Counted from the first letter of the stretch, positions 27,256 through 37,054 are shown. The stretch: DNA of 64,000 nt from Nevskia sp. (GCA_023229645.1 JALNYU010000022.1:1-64000); one strand, 5' to 3'. Translations and numbers: made by a program. Notes: generated by a model not told the origin, from the sequence alone.

Positions 27256-28050
27256 TTGGCCAAGCCCACCAATAATCCCAAGCTCAAGCTTCTTGGCTTT
27301 AATAACCTGACGAAGACGCTGAGCTTTAACATTTACGATATCTGCTACGCGCGTAATGCGCAGCAGCAGCAGGAATACATCGAGTACATCGATGAAGCGT
27401 ATAACGCCGAACGTCTGACGACGATCTTGAGCGAAGTTGCGCACATTATCGGCGCGAACGTTCTGAACGTTGCGCGTCAGGACTACGACCCGCAGGGCGC
27501 ATCGGTCACGATGTTGATTTCCGAAGGCCATCTTGATGGCTTGAGCACGCCGCCGCCGATGAAAGACTCCGTGGTCGCCCACCTCGATAAGAGTCATATC
27601 ACCGTGCATACGTATCCGGAAACGCACCCGGACGCGGGGATCAGTACGTTCCGCGCCGACATCGACGTGTCCACCTGCGGCAAGATTTCACCACTGAAAG
27701 CGTTGAACTATCTGATTAAGAGTTTCGAGAGCGACATCGTCGTGATGGACTATCGCGTGCGTGGGTTTACCCGCAATGTGCGCGGCATGAAGCACTACAT
27801 CGATCATACGATTGATTCGATCCAGAACTTCATCGGCCGCGATATCCGCGACAAGTACGACATGGTCGACGTCAACGTTTATCAGGAAAACATTTTCCAC
27901 ACGAAAATGCGTCTAAAAGAATTGGATCTCGATACCTATTTATTCGGCGAGGGCGTGTCTGAGCTGCCGCCGCGCGAAGCCAAACGCATTCGTGAGCGGG
28001 TGAATTACGAGATCATGGAGATCTTCTACGGCCGGAATATTCAGCGCTAA
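27256..28050 (+). CDS. speD: S-adenosylmethionine decarboxylase proenzyme
   Basis: 264 residues. It makes the aminopropyl donor for spermidine. It is the long E. coli/Pseudomonas type with a pyruvoyl cofactor formed by self-cleavage: the site is K112-S113 in HLDKSHITVHTYPE. The catalytic Cys is C141 in DVSTCGKISPLKAL. The start is a TTG, with GGGAGAG 6 bases upstream; no ATG is better placed. No speE follows, so spermidine synthase must lie elsewhere. Confidence 0.95.
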   Translation: MAKPTNNPKLKLLGFNNLTKTLSFNIYDICYARNAQQQQEYIEYIDEAYNAERLTTILSEVAHIIGANVLNVARQDYDPQGASVTMLISEGHLDGLSTPPPMKDSVVAHLDKSHITVHTYPETHPDAGISTFRADIDVSTCGKISPLKALNYLIKSFESDIVVMDYRVRGFTRNVRGMKHYIDHTIDSIQNFIGRDIRDKYDMVDVNVYQENIFHTKMRLKELDLDTYLFGEGVSELPPREAKRIRERVNYEIMEIFYGRNIQR

Positions 28051-28098
28051 AGCAACTCCAGCCGGGACGCCGGAATTGTTTGAATATTTTTCGAGTGC

Positions 28099-28135
28099 GC
28101 CGACCGTTTTTGCCATATAATGGCGGACGGTCGGC
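28099..28135. terminator. Large hairpin downstream of speD
   Basis: GCCGACCGT at 28099-28107 pairs perfectly with 28127-28135. The loop itself holds a 4-bp stem (GCCA/TGGC). It lies 48 bp after the speD stop. T-rich sequence falls inside the loop rather than after the stem, so termination is uncertain. TATAAT at 28116-28121 in the loop may be chance. Confidence 0.45.
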
Positions 28136-28228
28136 ACTTGAAGTTTGACGGAACAAATTTAGACGGCCGGATTAGATACAGCGGAACGTAATATTCAGAA
28201 GAAGTTTTGGTTTGCGGTGCCGCTGGGG

Positions 28229-28257
28229 TTGATTTAGAGGGAGTGGGTCGTTATACT
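28229..28257 (+). promoter_or_regulatory. Promoter of the initiator tRNA / rimP operon
   Basis: TTGATT at 28229-28234 and TATACT at 28252-28257 with a 17-bp spacer, ending 14 bp before the tRNA. Close to the sigma70 consensus. Confidence 0.75.
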
Positions 28258-28271
28258 AGCTAACTGATCGG

Positions 28272-28348
<77 letters not shown>

Positions 28349-28365
28349 AATCGGTTTATGTATCA

Positions 28366-28386
28366 GGCCCCGCGTGGGCCTTTTTT
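28366..28386 (+). terminator. Terminator/attenuator between tRNA-fMet and rimP
   Basis: A 5-bp GGCCC/GGGCC stem with a 5-nt loop is followed by six T at 28381-28386. It is short, so read-through into rimP is likely. Confidence 0.7.
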
Positions 28387-28425
28387 ATTGGTTTCTTCAA
28401 CGACTTACCGACTAGGGAGAAAGTG

Positions 28426-28902
28426 GTGCTGCGAGACCGCTTGACCGACCTGCTCGAACCGGTGGTAAACGCCCTCGGTTACGAATTGATTTTGCTCGAA
28501 TTCAGCCCTAGGGACGGATCCGGTCTGCTGCGCCTCTTTATCGACGGCCCAGACGGGATCGGAATCAGTGATTGCGAAAAAGTAAGCCGAGAAGTTGCCG
28601 GCGTGCTCGACGTTGAAGATCCGATTCGCCAAGCCTATCAGCTGGAAATTTCTTCCCCTGGCCTCGACCGGCCGTTGGCCAAACCCGAACATTTTCAGCG
28701 CTTCGTTGGCGAGATCGCCAAGATCCAGATGTTGGCGCCGGTTTCTGGCCGCCGACGGTTCCAGGGCGTCATCGCCAGTGCTACGAAGGACGAAGTGTTG
28801 ATCGAAACTCCGGAAGGCGTTGTGACACTGCCGCTGGCCGACGTCGAAAAGGCGCGGCTCGTACCTAATTTTGATCAGAAGAAGGAGAAGACGGTTTCAT
28901 GA
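28426..28902 (+). CDS. rimP: Ribosome maturation factor RimP
   Basis: 158 residues. It is needed for 30S subunit maturation. It shows LLEPVVNALGYELILLEF, the central LRLFIDGPDGIGISDCEKVSREV, and ISSPGLDRPL, all typical. Two GTG codons (28423, 28426) are possible starts; I take the second because GGAG lies 6 bases before it. Its end overlaps nusA by 4 bases (ATGA). Confidence 0.95.
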   Translation: MLRDRLTDLLEPVVNALGYELILLEFSPRDGSGLLRLFIDGPDGIGISDCEKVSREVAGVLDVEDPIRQAYQLEISSPGLDRPLAKPEHFQRFVGEIAKIQMLAPVSGRRRFQGVIASATKDEVLIETPEGVVTLPLADVEKARLVPNFDQKKEKTVS

Positions 28903-30392
28903 ACAAGAACGTATTGCTCATGGTTGATGCCGTCTCCAACGAGAAAGGCGTCGAACCGGAAATTATTTTTCAGGCGCTGGAAGCGGCACTCTCGTCGGCG
29001 AGCAAGGAACACTACGGCGCTGAGTGGGATATCCGGGTTTCGATTGATCGCCAAACCGGCGACTACGAAACATTCCGCCGCTGGACGATCGTCGACGACG
29101 AAGACGAAAATTTCGAGACGCCGCAGCGCCAGATTCTGCTTGCGCGCGCGCAGGAAACCGAACCCAATGCGAAGCCTGGCGATATTCGCGAGCAGGCGTT
29201 GTCGTCGATTGAATTCGGCCGTATTGGCGCCCAGAAAGCCAAGCAAGTTATTTTTCAGCGGGTCCGTGACGCTGAACGCGCGCGCATCGTTGATGCGTAT
29301 CGCGACCGCGTTGGCGAATTGATGACCGGCCTGGTTAAGCGCATCGAACGTGGCTCGGTCATCGTCGATCTCGGCGGGACGACGGAAGCTGTGGTGCCGC
29401 GCGAGCACATTATTCCGCGCGAACCGGTACGCCCGGGCGACCGCATTCGTGGCTATCTCTATGAAGTGAGTCCGCAGGTTCGCGGGCCGCAGCTGTTTTT
29501 GAGTCGTACGGCGCCGAAATTCCTGATCGAGTTATTCAAGCTCGAAGTGCCGGAAATCGCGCAGGGGCTGATTGAAATTAAAGGCGCTTCGCGCGACCCT
29601 GGCTTGCGCGCAAAAATCGCCGTACAGGCGAAAGATAAGCGCATCGACCCAGTCGGCGCCTGCGTTGGTATGCGCGGTTCGCGTGTGCAGAGCGTGTCTA
29701 ATGAACTCGCTGGCGAGCGCATCGACATCGTGCCGTGGGACGACAACATTGCCCAGTTCGTTATCAACGCAATGGCGCCGGCCGAAGTTGAGTCGATCAT
29801 CGTCGATGAAGAGTCGCACGCGATGTCGATCGCGGTTGCCGAAGACAAACTGGCGCAGGCGATTGGCCGTGGCGGTCAGAACGTGCGCTTGGCGTCCGAT
29901 CTAACCGGCTGGGTCTTGAATGTCATGACTTCGGCCGAAGCCGAATCAAAGAAAGAGCAAGAAAACCAGACGCTGCAGGCCTTGTTCATGGAGGCATTGG
30001 ATGTCGATGCCGAAGTGTCGTCGATCCTGGTTCAGGAAGGCTTCGCCTCGCTGGAAGAAATTGCCTATGTGCCGGACGAAGAACTGCTCGGCATCGACGA
30101 ATTCGATGAGCAAATCGTCGAAGAGCTGCGCACCCGCGCGCGCGACGTGCTGCTGAACAAAGCGCTGGCAAAAGCCGAGCAGGCTGCATCTGTGCAGCCG
30201 GCCGCCGACTTGCTCAGCGTTGCTGGCATCGATGAAGAGCTGGCCTACCGCCTAGCCGCCGCTGGCGTGATTACCCGAGATGACCTTGCCGATCTAGCGA
30301 CCGACGAGCTCATCGAAAAAGTGCCGATGGACGAAGACACCGCTGCCAAGTTGATCATGGTAGCCCGCGGTGTCGATTCCCATCAGGCCTGA
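28899..30392 (+). CDS. nusA: Transcription termination/antitermination factor NusA
   Basis: 497 residues, full length. N-terminal RNA polymerase-binding domain about 1-130, S1 domain about 135-200 (GLVKRIERGSVIVDLGG), two KH domains (DPVGACVGMRGSRVQSV; KLAQAIGRGGQNVRLAS) to ~345, then two acidic C-terminal repeats as in E. coli (DEELLGIDEFDEQIVEELR; LADLATDELIEKV). It is coupled to rimP by an ATGA overlap, with AAGGAGA upstream. Confidence 0.97.
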   Translation: MNKNVLLMVDAVSNEKGVEPEIIFQALEAALSSASKEHYGAEWDIRVSIDRQTGDYETFRRWTIVDDEDENFETPQRQILLARAQETEPNAKPGDIREQALSSIEFGRIGAQKAKQVIFQRVRDAERARIVDAYRDRVGELMTGLVKRIERGSVIVDLGGTTEAVVPREHIIPREPVRPGDRIRGYLYEVSPQVRGPQLFLSRTAPKFLIELFKLEVPEIAQGLIEIKGASRDPGLRAKIAVQAKDKRIDPVGACVGMRGSRVQSVSNELAGERIDIVPWDDNIAQFVINAMAPAEVESIIVDEESHAMSIAVAEDKLAQAIGRGGQNVRLASDLTGWVLNVMTSAEAESKKEQENQTLQALFMEALDVDAEVSSILVQEGFASLEEIAYVPDEELLGIDEFDEQIVEELRTRARDVLLNKALAKAEQAASVQPAADLLSVAGIDEELAYRLAAAGVITRDDLADLATDELIEKVPMDEDTAAKLIMVARGVDSHQA

Positions 30393-30412
30393 ACCTTATC
30401 CGGAGCGAGATG

Positions 30413-33115
30413 ATGAGTAGCCTTACCGTATTGGATCTCGCCGCCGAGCTGCGCAAGCCGGTTTCCGAAATGCTGGCTCAGCTGAAGGAAGCCGGCGTCG
30501 TGGTCGAAAATGATAAGTCGCCGGTCAGCCCGGCGGACAAGATCGCACTGCTATCGCATTTGCAGAAGCTTTCGCGGACCTCGACGCCGCTGAGCACGGG
30601 CGGTCGTATTTCGATTAAGCGCAAAGAAACTACCGAGCTCAAGCTCGGTGGTGGCCGTGGCGCGCCGACGAAAACCGTCAGCATCGAAGTGCGTAAGCGC
30701 CGAACCTACGTTAAGAGCGAAGAGCTTGACGCGCCGGAGGCGTTTGAGGCCGCTGATTCGACATCGACGATGTCGCCGGAACCGGCGGTCGAAATCGTTG
30801 AATCCGCTGATACGACGCCGGTTACCATCATCGAGGCGGTCGTTGAGGCGGCACCAGTTATCGAGGATGATCGTGCTGAAATCGCTGCCGCTGCTGCGGC
30901 CGAAGCGGCTGCAGCCGCTGCCGCGCTAGAGGCCGAAGCCGCCGCTGCCCGTGCCGCCGCTGAAGAAGCCGAGCGGCTAAAAGCGGAGCGCGAAGCCGCC
31001 GAGCAGGCTGCGAAGCTGGCCGAACAAGAACGCATGCGAACCGACCCGATTTATCGGGCGCGCATGGAGGCTGAGGCGTCTCGCCGGCGCGCCGCAGAAA
31101 ATCTGCGCCGTGCAACCGAAGTGCGCCCGACGCCGCCGCCTCCGCCGCCAGCACCTGCTGCTGCAGCGAAGAAACCGGAGCGCGAGCGCGACAAAGATCG
31201 CGGCACCGGCAACCGTAATGAATTGCATCTTGCCGCCGGTAAGGGCGGCAAGCGCGACAAGAAAAAGCAGCGCAAGCCGAGCGGCCAGATCATGGTCGAG
31301 AACATGCACACGTTCGAGCGCCCGACAGCGCCGGTTGTCCGCGAAGTCGAAGTGCCGGAAGCGATTACGGTTGGCGATCTGGCCAATCGTATGGCGGTGA
31401 AGGCGACCGAGCTGATCAAGGTCATGATGAAGAACGGCATGATGGCGACGATCAACCAGATCATCGACCAAGACACGGCCGCGCTGATGGTTGAGGAAAT
31501 GGGCCATAAGGTCCGCTTGGTGAAAGACAGCGACGTTGAAGATGGGCTGTTGACTGCCGCCGCGGGCGAAAGCAAGGAAGTCGCGGCGTCGCCGCGGCCG
31601 CCGGTGGTGACGATCATGGGCCATGTCGATCACGGCAAAACATCGCTCCTTGATTACATCCGCAAGACGCGCGTTGCTGCTGGTGAAGCCGGCGGTATTA
31701 CGCAGCACATTGGCGCCTATCACGTACAAACGGCGAAGGGCGTTATCACGTTCCTCGATACGCCAGGTCACGCCGCGTTCACGCGCATGCGTGCCCGTGG
31801 CGCGCAGTTGACCGACATCGTGATTCTCGTGGTCGCGGCGGATGACGGCGTGATGCCGCAAACCAAGGAAGCAGTCCAGCACGCGAAAGCGGCTGGCGCG
31901 CCGATGGTGGTTGCGGTGACCAAGATTGATAAGCCGGAAGGCGATATCGATCGGGTCAAAAACGAGATGGTGAAAGAAGGCGTGGTGCCGGAAGAGTGGG
32001 GTGGTGACACCCAATTCGTAGGTGTGTCGTCATTCACCGGCGCCGGTATTGACGATCTTCTGGACAGCATTCTGTTGCAGGCCGAAGTGATGGAGTTGAC
32101 CGCGCCGATCAATAGCGCGGCGCGCGGCACGATCGTCGAAGCGTCGATCGAAAAAGGCCGTGGCCCGGTTGCGACGGTTTTGGTTCGCGCCGGCACCTTG
32201 CGGCAAGGCGACATCATCCTCAGCGGCGCGCACTTTGGTCGCGTCCGAGCCATGTTTAACGAAACCGGGCAGCCGGTTAAAGAAGTCGGGCCGTCGATTC
32301 CGGTCGCCGTGCTGGGCTTATCTGGCGCGCCGGACGCGGGCGATGACGTCGTCGTCGTTGCCGACGAACGCAAGGCGCGCGAACTGGCCAGCCTGCGTGA
32401 GGCGAAACAGCGTGAGTCGAAGCTGGCGCAAAGTCAGGCCGTTCGTATGGATCAAGTCTTCGCCCGCATGGGCGATGGCTCGGCCGAGACGAAGTCCTTG
32501 AATTTGATGATCAAGACCGACGTGCAGGGCAGCGCCGAAGCGCTGGCCGAATCGCTGCGCAAGATGCCGAGCGCTGAAGTGCGGGTCAACGTCGTATCGA
32601 GCAGCATCGGCGGCATCAGCGAGTCGGATATCGATCTGGCGCTGGCGTCGCGCGCAATCATCATCGGCTTCAACGTCCGTGCGGATAGCGTTGCCCGGCG
32701 TCGGATCCAAGACACCGGCGTCGATGTCCGTTACTACAGCATTATTTACGACGTGCTCGACGATATCGCCGACGCCATCGGCGGCTTGCTCGGCACCGAA
32801 ACACGCGAGCAGATCGTCGGCATTGCGCAGGTTCGCGATGTCTTCCGGTCGTCGCAGTTCGGCGCAATCGCTGGCTGTTTGGTCATGGATGGCGAAGTCC
32901 GGCGTGGTCTGCCGATCCGCGTATTGCGCAACAACGTTGTGATTTACGAAGGTGAGTTGGAATCCTTGCGCCGACATAAAGACGACGTTGCGAAAGTTGT
33001 GGTCGGCACTGAGTGCGGTATTGGTGTCAAAAACTACAACGACGTTAAAGCCGGCGATCAGATCGAATGCTTCGACCGCGTGCAGGTCAAGCGCACTGTT
33101 CGGGCTGAGGCATAA
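30413..33115 (+). CDS. infB: Translation initiation factor IF-2
   Basis: 900 residues, the long form. An N-terminal IF2-N domain (LTVLDLAAELRKPVSEMLAQLKEAG) is followed by a low-complexity Ala/Glu-rich linker (about 150-215) and basic segments. The GTPase core has GHVDHGKTSLLDYI, DTPGHAAF and AVTKIDKPEGD, followed by the C-terminal fMet-tRNA-binding domains. Two ATG codons occur, 30410 and 30413; the second has better spacing from GGAG. Confidence 0.97.
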   Translation: MSSLTVLDLAAELRKPVSEMLAQLKEAGVVVENDKSPVSPADKIALLSHLQKLSRTSTPLSTGGRISIKRKETTELKLGGGRGAPTKTVSIEVRKRRTYVKSEELDAPEAFEAADSTSTMSPEPAVEIVESADTTPVTIIEAVVEAAPVIEDDRAEIAAAAAAEAAAAAAALEAEAAAARAAAEEAERLKAEREAAEQAAKLAEQERMRTDPIYRARMEAEASRRRAAENLRRATEVRPTPPPPPPAPAAAAKKPERERDKDRGTGNRNELHLAAGKGGKRDKKKQRKPSGQIMVENMHTFERPTAPVVREVEVPEAITVGDLANRMAVKATELIKVMMKNGMMATINQIIDQDTAALMVEEMGHKVRLVKDSDVEDGLLTAAAGESKEVAASPRPPVVTIMGHVDHGKTSLLDYIRKTRVAAGEAGGITQHIGAYHVQTAKGVITFLDTPGHAAFTRMRARGAQLTDIVILVVAADDGVMPQTKEAVQHAKAAGAPMVVAVTKIDKPEGDIDRVKNEMVKEGVVPEEWGGDTQFVGVSSFTGAGIDDLLDSILLQAEVMELTAPINSAARGTIVEASIEKGRGPVATVLVRAGTLRQGDIILSGAHFGRVRAMFNETGQPVKEVGPSIPVAVLGLSGAPDAGDDVVVVADERKARELASLREAKQRESKLAQSQAVRMDQVFARMGDGSAETKSLNLMIKTDVQGSAEALAESLRKMPSAEVRVNVVSSSIGGISESDIDLALASRAIIIGFNVRADSVARRRIQDTGVDVRYYSIIYDVLDDIADAIGGLLGTETREQIVGIAQVRDVFRSSQFGAIAGCLVMDGEVRRGLPIRVLRNNVVIYEGELESLRRHKDDVAKVVVGTECGIGVKNYNDVKAGDQIECFDRVQVKRTVRAEA

Positions 33116-33121
33116 CGACCG

Positions 33122-33532
33122 GTGCCGCGCGAGTATTCACGAACGCTGAGAATCAACACTCAGCTGCAGCGGGAGTTGTCAGACGTCATTCGTGATGAGC
33201 TGACTGACCCGCGCATCGGCAATGTCACGGTCACGCAGGTGACCGTGTCGCCTGACGTGCGCAATGCCCGTGTAATGGTCAGCATGCTCGATACCGATGC
33301 CGCGCTCGCCGAAGCGGTGAAAGCGTTGAACGGCGCGAATGGCCGGTTGCGTCATTTACTGTCTGATCGGATGCGGATTCGTTATGTTCCACAACTGCAC
33401 TTTTCCGCGGACGTAGCGCTGCGCGAAGGCGATCGTATCGGCGGGCTGATTCGTGCCGCGCGTGAGCAAGATCTGCAAAGCCCGGCGCAGGACACGCCGA
33501 TCGCGCCGGATGAAGACCCAGCATCGGTATAA
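33122..33532 (+). CDS. rbfA: 30S ribosome-binding factor A
   Basis: 136 residues. A KH-fold cold-shock and 16S maturation factor. Motifs: NTQLQRELSDVIRDELTDPRIGNVTVTQVTVSPD and LRHLLSDRMRIRYVPQLHF. GTG start 6 bp after the infB stop. The 3' end overlaps truB by 23 bp. Confidence 0.95.
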   Translation: MPREYSRTLRINTQLQRELSDVIRDELTDPRIGNVTVTQVTVSPDVRNARVMVSMLDTDAALAEAVKALNGANGRLRHLLSDRMRIRYVPQLHFSADVALREGDRIGGLIRAAREQDLQSPAQDTPIAPDEDPASV

Positions 33533-34439
33533 GCGGCGCAGTGTCGACGGCATTCTGCTGCTGGATAAACCGACCGGTTTGACCTCCAATGCCGCACTGC
33601 AGAAAGCCAAGTACCTGTACCGTGCTGAAAAAGCCGGGCATACCGGCAGCTTGGATCCACTCGCAACAGGCCTATTGCCGATCTTCTTTGGCCAAGCCAC
33701 CAAGCTTTGCGCACACCTGCTCGAAGCTGACAAACGTTATTGCGCGCGGGTGCGCTTGGGACAGAAAACCAATACGGGCGACGCCGACGGCGAAGTTATT
33801 GCACATTCGCCGGTTGAATCGATGTCGCACACGCAGCTAGCCGCCGCCATCCCAGGACTGCTCGGCGAGATCGAGCAAATTCCACCGATGTATTCGGCCA
33901 TTAAGCGCGCCGGGCAGCATTTATACGAATACGCGCGGCAAGGTATTGAAGTCGAGCGCGAGCCACGGCGCGTGACAATACGTGAACTGCGCTTGATTGA
34001 AGTTTTTGACGATGGTTTCGCGTTTGAAGTGCTGTGCTCAAAAGGCACTTATGTCCGCACCTTGGCTGAAGATTGGGCAGCTGCTATTGGGCAGCATGCG
34101 CACTTAACGCAATTGCGGCGTTTGGAAACTGGCGCATTCAATGCGCAGCACATGGTTACGAGCGCGCAGTTGGAGGCGTTAGCGAATGAGCCCGCGGCTT
34201 TGGAAGCGCTGTTGTTGCCGCTGACTGCAGCGCTAACGACGTGGCCGCAATATACGGTAAATGCGACTGACGCCGTGCGGCTGCGCAGTGGCCTGATTTG
34301 CGGCCCTTACGACGTAAACCCAGGGCCTTTAGTGATTCTTGATGTCTCAGGGATGGCACTTTTCATCGCCGAGGCCGACCGCGCCGGGCGCGTTTCGCCG
34401 AAACGCTGGTTAGGCCCAGAAAATTTCGCAACAAGTTGA
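33510..34439 (+). CDS. truB: tRNA pseudouridine(55) synthase
   Basis: 309 residues. It modifies U55 in the T-loop of tRNAs. The catalytic Asp is D49 in HTGSLDPLATGLLPI. N-terminal VDGILLLDKPTGLTSN and KGTYVRTLAEDW are typical, and a C-terminal PUA-like domain follows. ATG at 33510 lies inside the end of rbfA. An upstream in-frame start would add 19 basic residues not found in the family. Confidence 0.95.
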   Translation: MKTQHRYKRRSVDGILLLDKPTGLTSNAALQKAKYLYRAEKAGHTGSLDPLATGLLPIFFGQATKLCAHLLEADKRYCARVRLGQKTNTGDADGEVIAHSPVESMSHTQLAAAIPGLLGEIEQIPPMYSAIKRAGQHLYEYARQGIEVEREPRRVTIRELRLIEVFDDGFAFEVLCSKGTYVRTLAEDWAAAIGQHAHLTQLRRLETGAFNAQHMVTSAQLEALANEPAALEALLLPLTAALTTWPQYTVNATDAVRLRSGLICGPYDVNPGPLVILDVSGMALFIAEADRAGRVSPKRWLGPENFATS

Positions 34440-34453
34440 TAAACCCGCTGCTG

Positions 34454-34482
34454 TTGTGGCATAGGGCTATGGCCGCTACAAT
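34454..34482 (+). promoter_or_regulatory. Putative rpsO promoter
   Basis: TTGTGG at 34454-34459 and TACAAT at 34477-34482 with a 17-bp spacer, 42 bp before the rpsO start. Confidence 0.5.
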
Positions 34483-34524
34483 AGACAGTTCACCGAACCG
34501 AATAGCTATAATTGGAGCTTGAAG

Positions 34525-34794
34525 ATGTCTCTTTCCGTAGAACAAAAGCGTGCTGTAGTGAAAAAATTTGCGCGCGCCAAGGGCGATACCGGATCTCCGG
34601 AAGTCCAAGTTGCGTTGCTTTCCGAGCGCATTAGCAGCCTCGGCGGTCATTTCGAAGCGAACAAGAAAGACCACCACTCGCGCCGCGGTCTGCTGAAGAT
34701 GGTCAATCAGCGCCGCAAACTGCTCGATTACCTGAAGGGTGAAGACGAATCCCGCTACGCCCGGCTGATCGGCGAGCTAGGACTGCGCCGCTAA
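34525..34794 (+). CDS. rpsO: Ribosomal protein S15
   Basis: 89 residues, the standard length. Motifs: TGSPEVQVALLSERI, HHSRRGLLKMVNQRRKLLDYL. It binds 16S rRNA early in 30S assembly. ATG at 34525, with GGAG 7 bases upstream; an in-frame TTG at 34519 is less likely. It stands directly before pnp, as in E. coli. Confidence 0.98.
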   Translation: MSLSVEQKRAVVKKFARAKGDTGSPEVQVALLSERISSLGGHFEANKKDHHSRRGLLKMVNQRRKLLDYLKGEDESRYARLIGELGLRR

Positions 34795-34843
34795 AAAGCG
34801 CTGTTCCCGTTTTTAATCCGTCAGTTTTTCGAGCGAGCCAGAC

Positions 34844-36943
34844 ATGGTCTATCCCGTCACGCCTATAAAAAAGTCCTTCCAGTACGGAAGCCATGTGGTC
34901 ACCTTCGAAACCGGCGCAGTCGCCCGCCAGGCCGGCGCAGCGGTGATCGTGACGGTCGAGCAGACCGTTGTTCTGGTAACCATCGTTGCCAAGAAAGAAG
35001 CCAAGGAAGGTCAGGATTTTTTCCCGCTGACGGTCGACTACATGGAGCGCACCTACGCCGGTGGCCGCATTCCCGGTGGCTTCTTCAAGCGTGAAGGACG
35101 GCCGACGGAAAAAGAAACGCTGACGTCGCGGTTGATCGATCGCCCGTTACGGCCGCTGTTCCCGGAAGGTTTCTATAACGAAATCCAGGTTGTCGCGACG
35201 CTGCTGTCGTCTAACCCGCAGGTTGATGGTGATATTCCTGCGTTGTTGGGCGCCTCGTGCGCGATGGCGCTGACCGGCGTGCCGTTCCAAGGCCCGATCG
35301 CAGCGGCGCGCGTTGGCTATGCCAATGGGCAATACCTGCTGAACCCGACCCGAAAGCAGCTCGAAACATCGGAATTGGATCTCGTTGTCGCCGGTACTGG
35401 CGATGCCGTGTTGATGGTGGAATCGGAAGCGAAGCAGCTTTCCGAAGAAGTCATGCTCGGCGCCGTGTTATTCGGCCACAGCGAAATGCAGGTGGCAATT
35501 ACGGCGATCAACGAGTTTGTCGCCGAAGCGGGCAAGCCGAAGTGGGACTGGATGCCCTCCGCTACCGCCAGCGAGCTGACCGCTGCAGTTGGCGCCTATG
35601 AAGCTGATGTCACCGCCGCCTACGCCGTAACCGACAAAGCCGCGCGCCACGAAGCGCTTTCTGGCGTCCGTAGCAAGATCGTTGAAGCGCTTGCCAGTGG
35701 CGACATGCCGAAGTTTTCTGCAGGCGGCGTCAAAACCGCCTTCGGCGATTTGGAAGCGAAAGTTGTGCGGGAGCGAATTTTGAGCGGCGCGCCGCGCATT
35801 GATGGCCGCGATACGCGCACCGTACGTCAGCTGAACATGGGCGTGGGCGTATTGCCGCGCACGCATGGCTCAGCTATTTTCACACGCGGCGAAACGCAGG
35901 TGCTGGCGGTTACAACCCTGGGCACCGGCAAAGACGCGCAGCTGATCGAAACGGTTGAAGGCGAGTCACGCGACTCGTTCATGCTGCACTACAACTTCCC
36001 GCCATACTGCGTCGGCGAAACCGGCCGCTTGAACGCGCCGAAGCGCCGCGAAATCGGCCACGGCCGTTTGGCCAAGCGCGGTGTCGCTGCGGTAATGCCG
36101 GATCTGGAAAAAGAATTCCCGTATGTCGTCCGCGTTGTCGCGGAAGTGACCGAATCGAACGGCTCAAGCTCGATGGCCAGCACCTGCGCCGCAAGCTTGG
36201 CGCTGATGGACGCCGGCGTGCCGATTAAGGCTGCCGTTGCTGGCGTCGCGATGGGTCTGATCAAAGAAGGCGAACGGTGGGCGGTGTTGACCGACATCCT
36301 CGGCGACGAAGATCACCTCGGCGATATGGATTTCAAGGTAACGGGCACCTCCACAGGGGTAACCGCGCTGCAGATGGACATCAAGATCACCGGTATCACC
36401 GGCGAGATCATGAAGCAGGCGCTCGAACAAGCGCGTGCTGGCCGCTTGCATATCCTCGAAGCGATGAATGCGCTAATCAGCCGCGCGCGCCCGGAAATGT
36501 CGGAATTCGCGCCGCGAATCACGACGATCAAGATTCATCCGGATAAAATTCGCGACATCATCGGCAAGGGCGGCGTTACGATTCGCTCGATCACCGAAGA
36601 AACAGGTACTTCGATCGACATCGACGATGACGGTACGATCAAAATTGCCGCCGTTGACGGTGATGCCGCCAAGGCCGCCATTGCGCGTATTGAAGCCTTG
36701 ACCCGCGATGTCCAGGTCGGCGAAATTTACGAAGGCAAAGTGGCGAAGCTCATGGATTTCGGCGCTTTCGTGACGATACTTCCGGGCAAGGACGGTTTAG
36801 TTCACATTTCTCAGATCTCCGAGAAGCGCGTGGACAACGTCGCCGACGAATTAAGCGAAGGGCAGTCGGTGCGCGTGAAAGTTCTCGAAATCGATAAGCA
36901 GGGTCGAATTCGCTTATCAATGAAGGCTGTAGACGTCGCCTAA
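34844..36943 (+). CDS. pnp: Polyribonucleotide nucleotidyltransferase (PNPase)
   Basis: 699 residues. A phosphorolytic 3'-5' exoribonuclease and degradosome member. Two RNase PH domains (first ~1-220, second ~310-540) are joined by an all-alpha linker. KH (IHPDKIRDIIGKGGVTIRSI) and S1 (GKVAKLMDFGAFVTILPGKD) domains follow. The catalytic second core has GTSTGVTALQMDIKITGI. It ends shortly after the S1 domain, without the long acidic tail seen in some species. It starts 49 bp after rpsO. Confidence 0.97.
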   Translation: MVYPVTPIKKSFQYGSHVVTFETGAVARQAGAAVIVTVEQTVVLVTIVAKKEAKEGQDFFPLTVDYMERTYAGGRIPGGFFKREGRPTEKETLTSRLIDRPLRPLFPEGFYNEIQVVATLLSSNPQVDGDIPALLGASCAMALTGVPFQGPIAAARVGYANGQYLLNPTRKQLETSELDLVVAGTGDAVLMVESEAKQLSEEVMLGAVLFGHSEMQVAITAINEFVAEAGKPKWDWMPSATASELTAAVGAYEADVTAAYAVTDKAARHEALSGVRSKIVEALASGDMPKFSAGGVKTAFGDLEAKVVRERILSGAPRIDGRDTRTVRQLNMGVGVLPRTHGSAIFTRGETQVLAVTTLGTGKDAQLIETVEGESRDSFMLHYNFPPYCVGETGRLNAPKRREIGHGRLAKRGVAAVMPDLEKEFPYVVRVVAEVTESNGSSSMASTCAASLALMDAGVPIKAAVAGVAMGLIKEGERWAVLTDILGDEDHLGDMDFKVTGTSTGVTALQMDIKITGITGEIMKQALEQARAGRLHILEAMNALISRARPEMSEFAPRITTIKIHPDKIRDIIGKGGVTIRSITEETGTSIDIDDDGTIKIAAVDGDAAKAAIARIEALTRDVQVGEIYEGKVAKLMDFGAFVTILPGKDGLVHISQISEKRVDNVADELSEGQSVRVKVLEIDKQGRIRLSMKAVDVA

Positions 36944-36958
36944 GCGTCCGCTAATCAG

Positions 36959-36979
36959 CCGGGGTTCGTCGAACCCCGG
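36959..36979 (+). terminator. Hairpin after pnp
   Basis: A 9-bp perfect stem (CCGGGGTTC with 36971-36979) and a 3-nt loop, 15 bp after the pnp stop. Only a weak T-rich tail follows. Confidence 0.6.
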
Positions 36980-37054
36980 TGTTGGGCTTGAAACTCCCTG
37001 ATGATTCGGTCAGAATCGCTGGGCAGTTAATAAGAACAAGAAATACCTGCAGCC

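Noticed and set aside
30880..30985. Ala-codon repeats (GCC/GCT/GCG runs) that look like a DNA repeat
   Set aside because: They encode the known Ala/Glu-rich linker of IF-2 and are not a separate repeat element.
30977..32014. 345-codon open frame on the minus strand inside infB
   Set aside because: It lies opposite the IF-2 linker and GTPase domain. The product is low-complexity and has no ribosome site.
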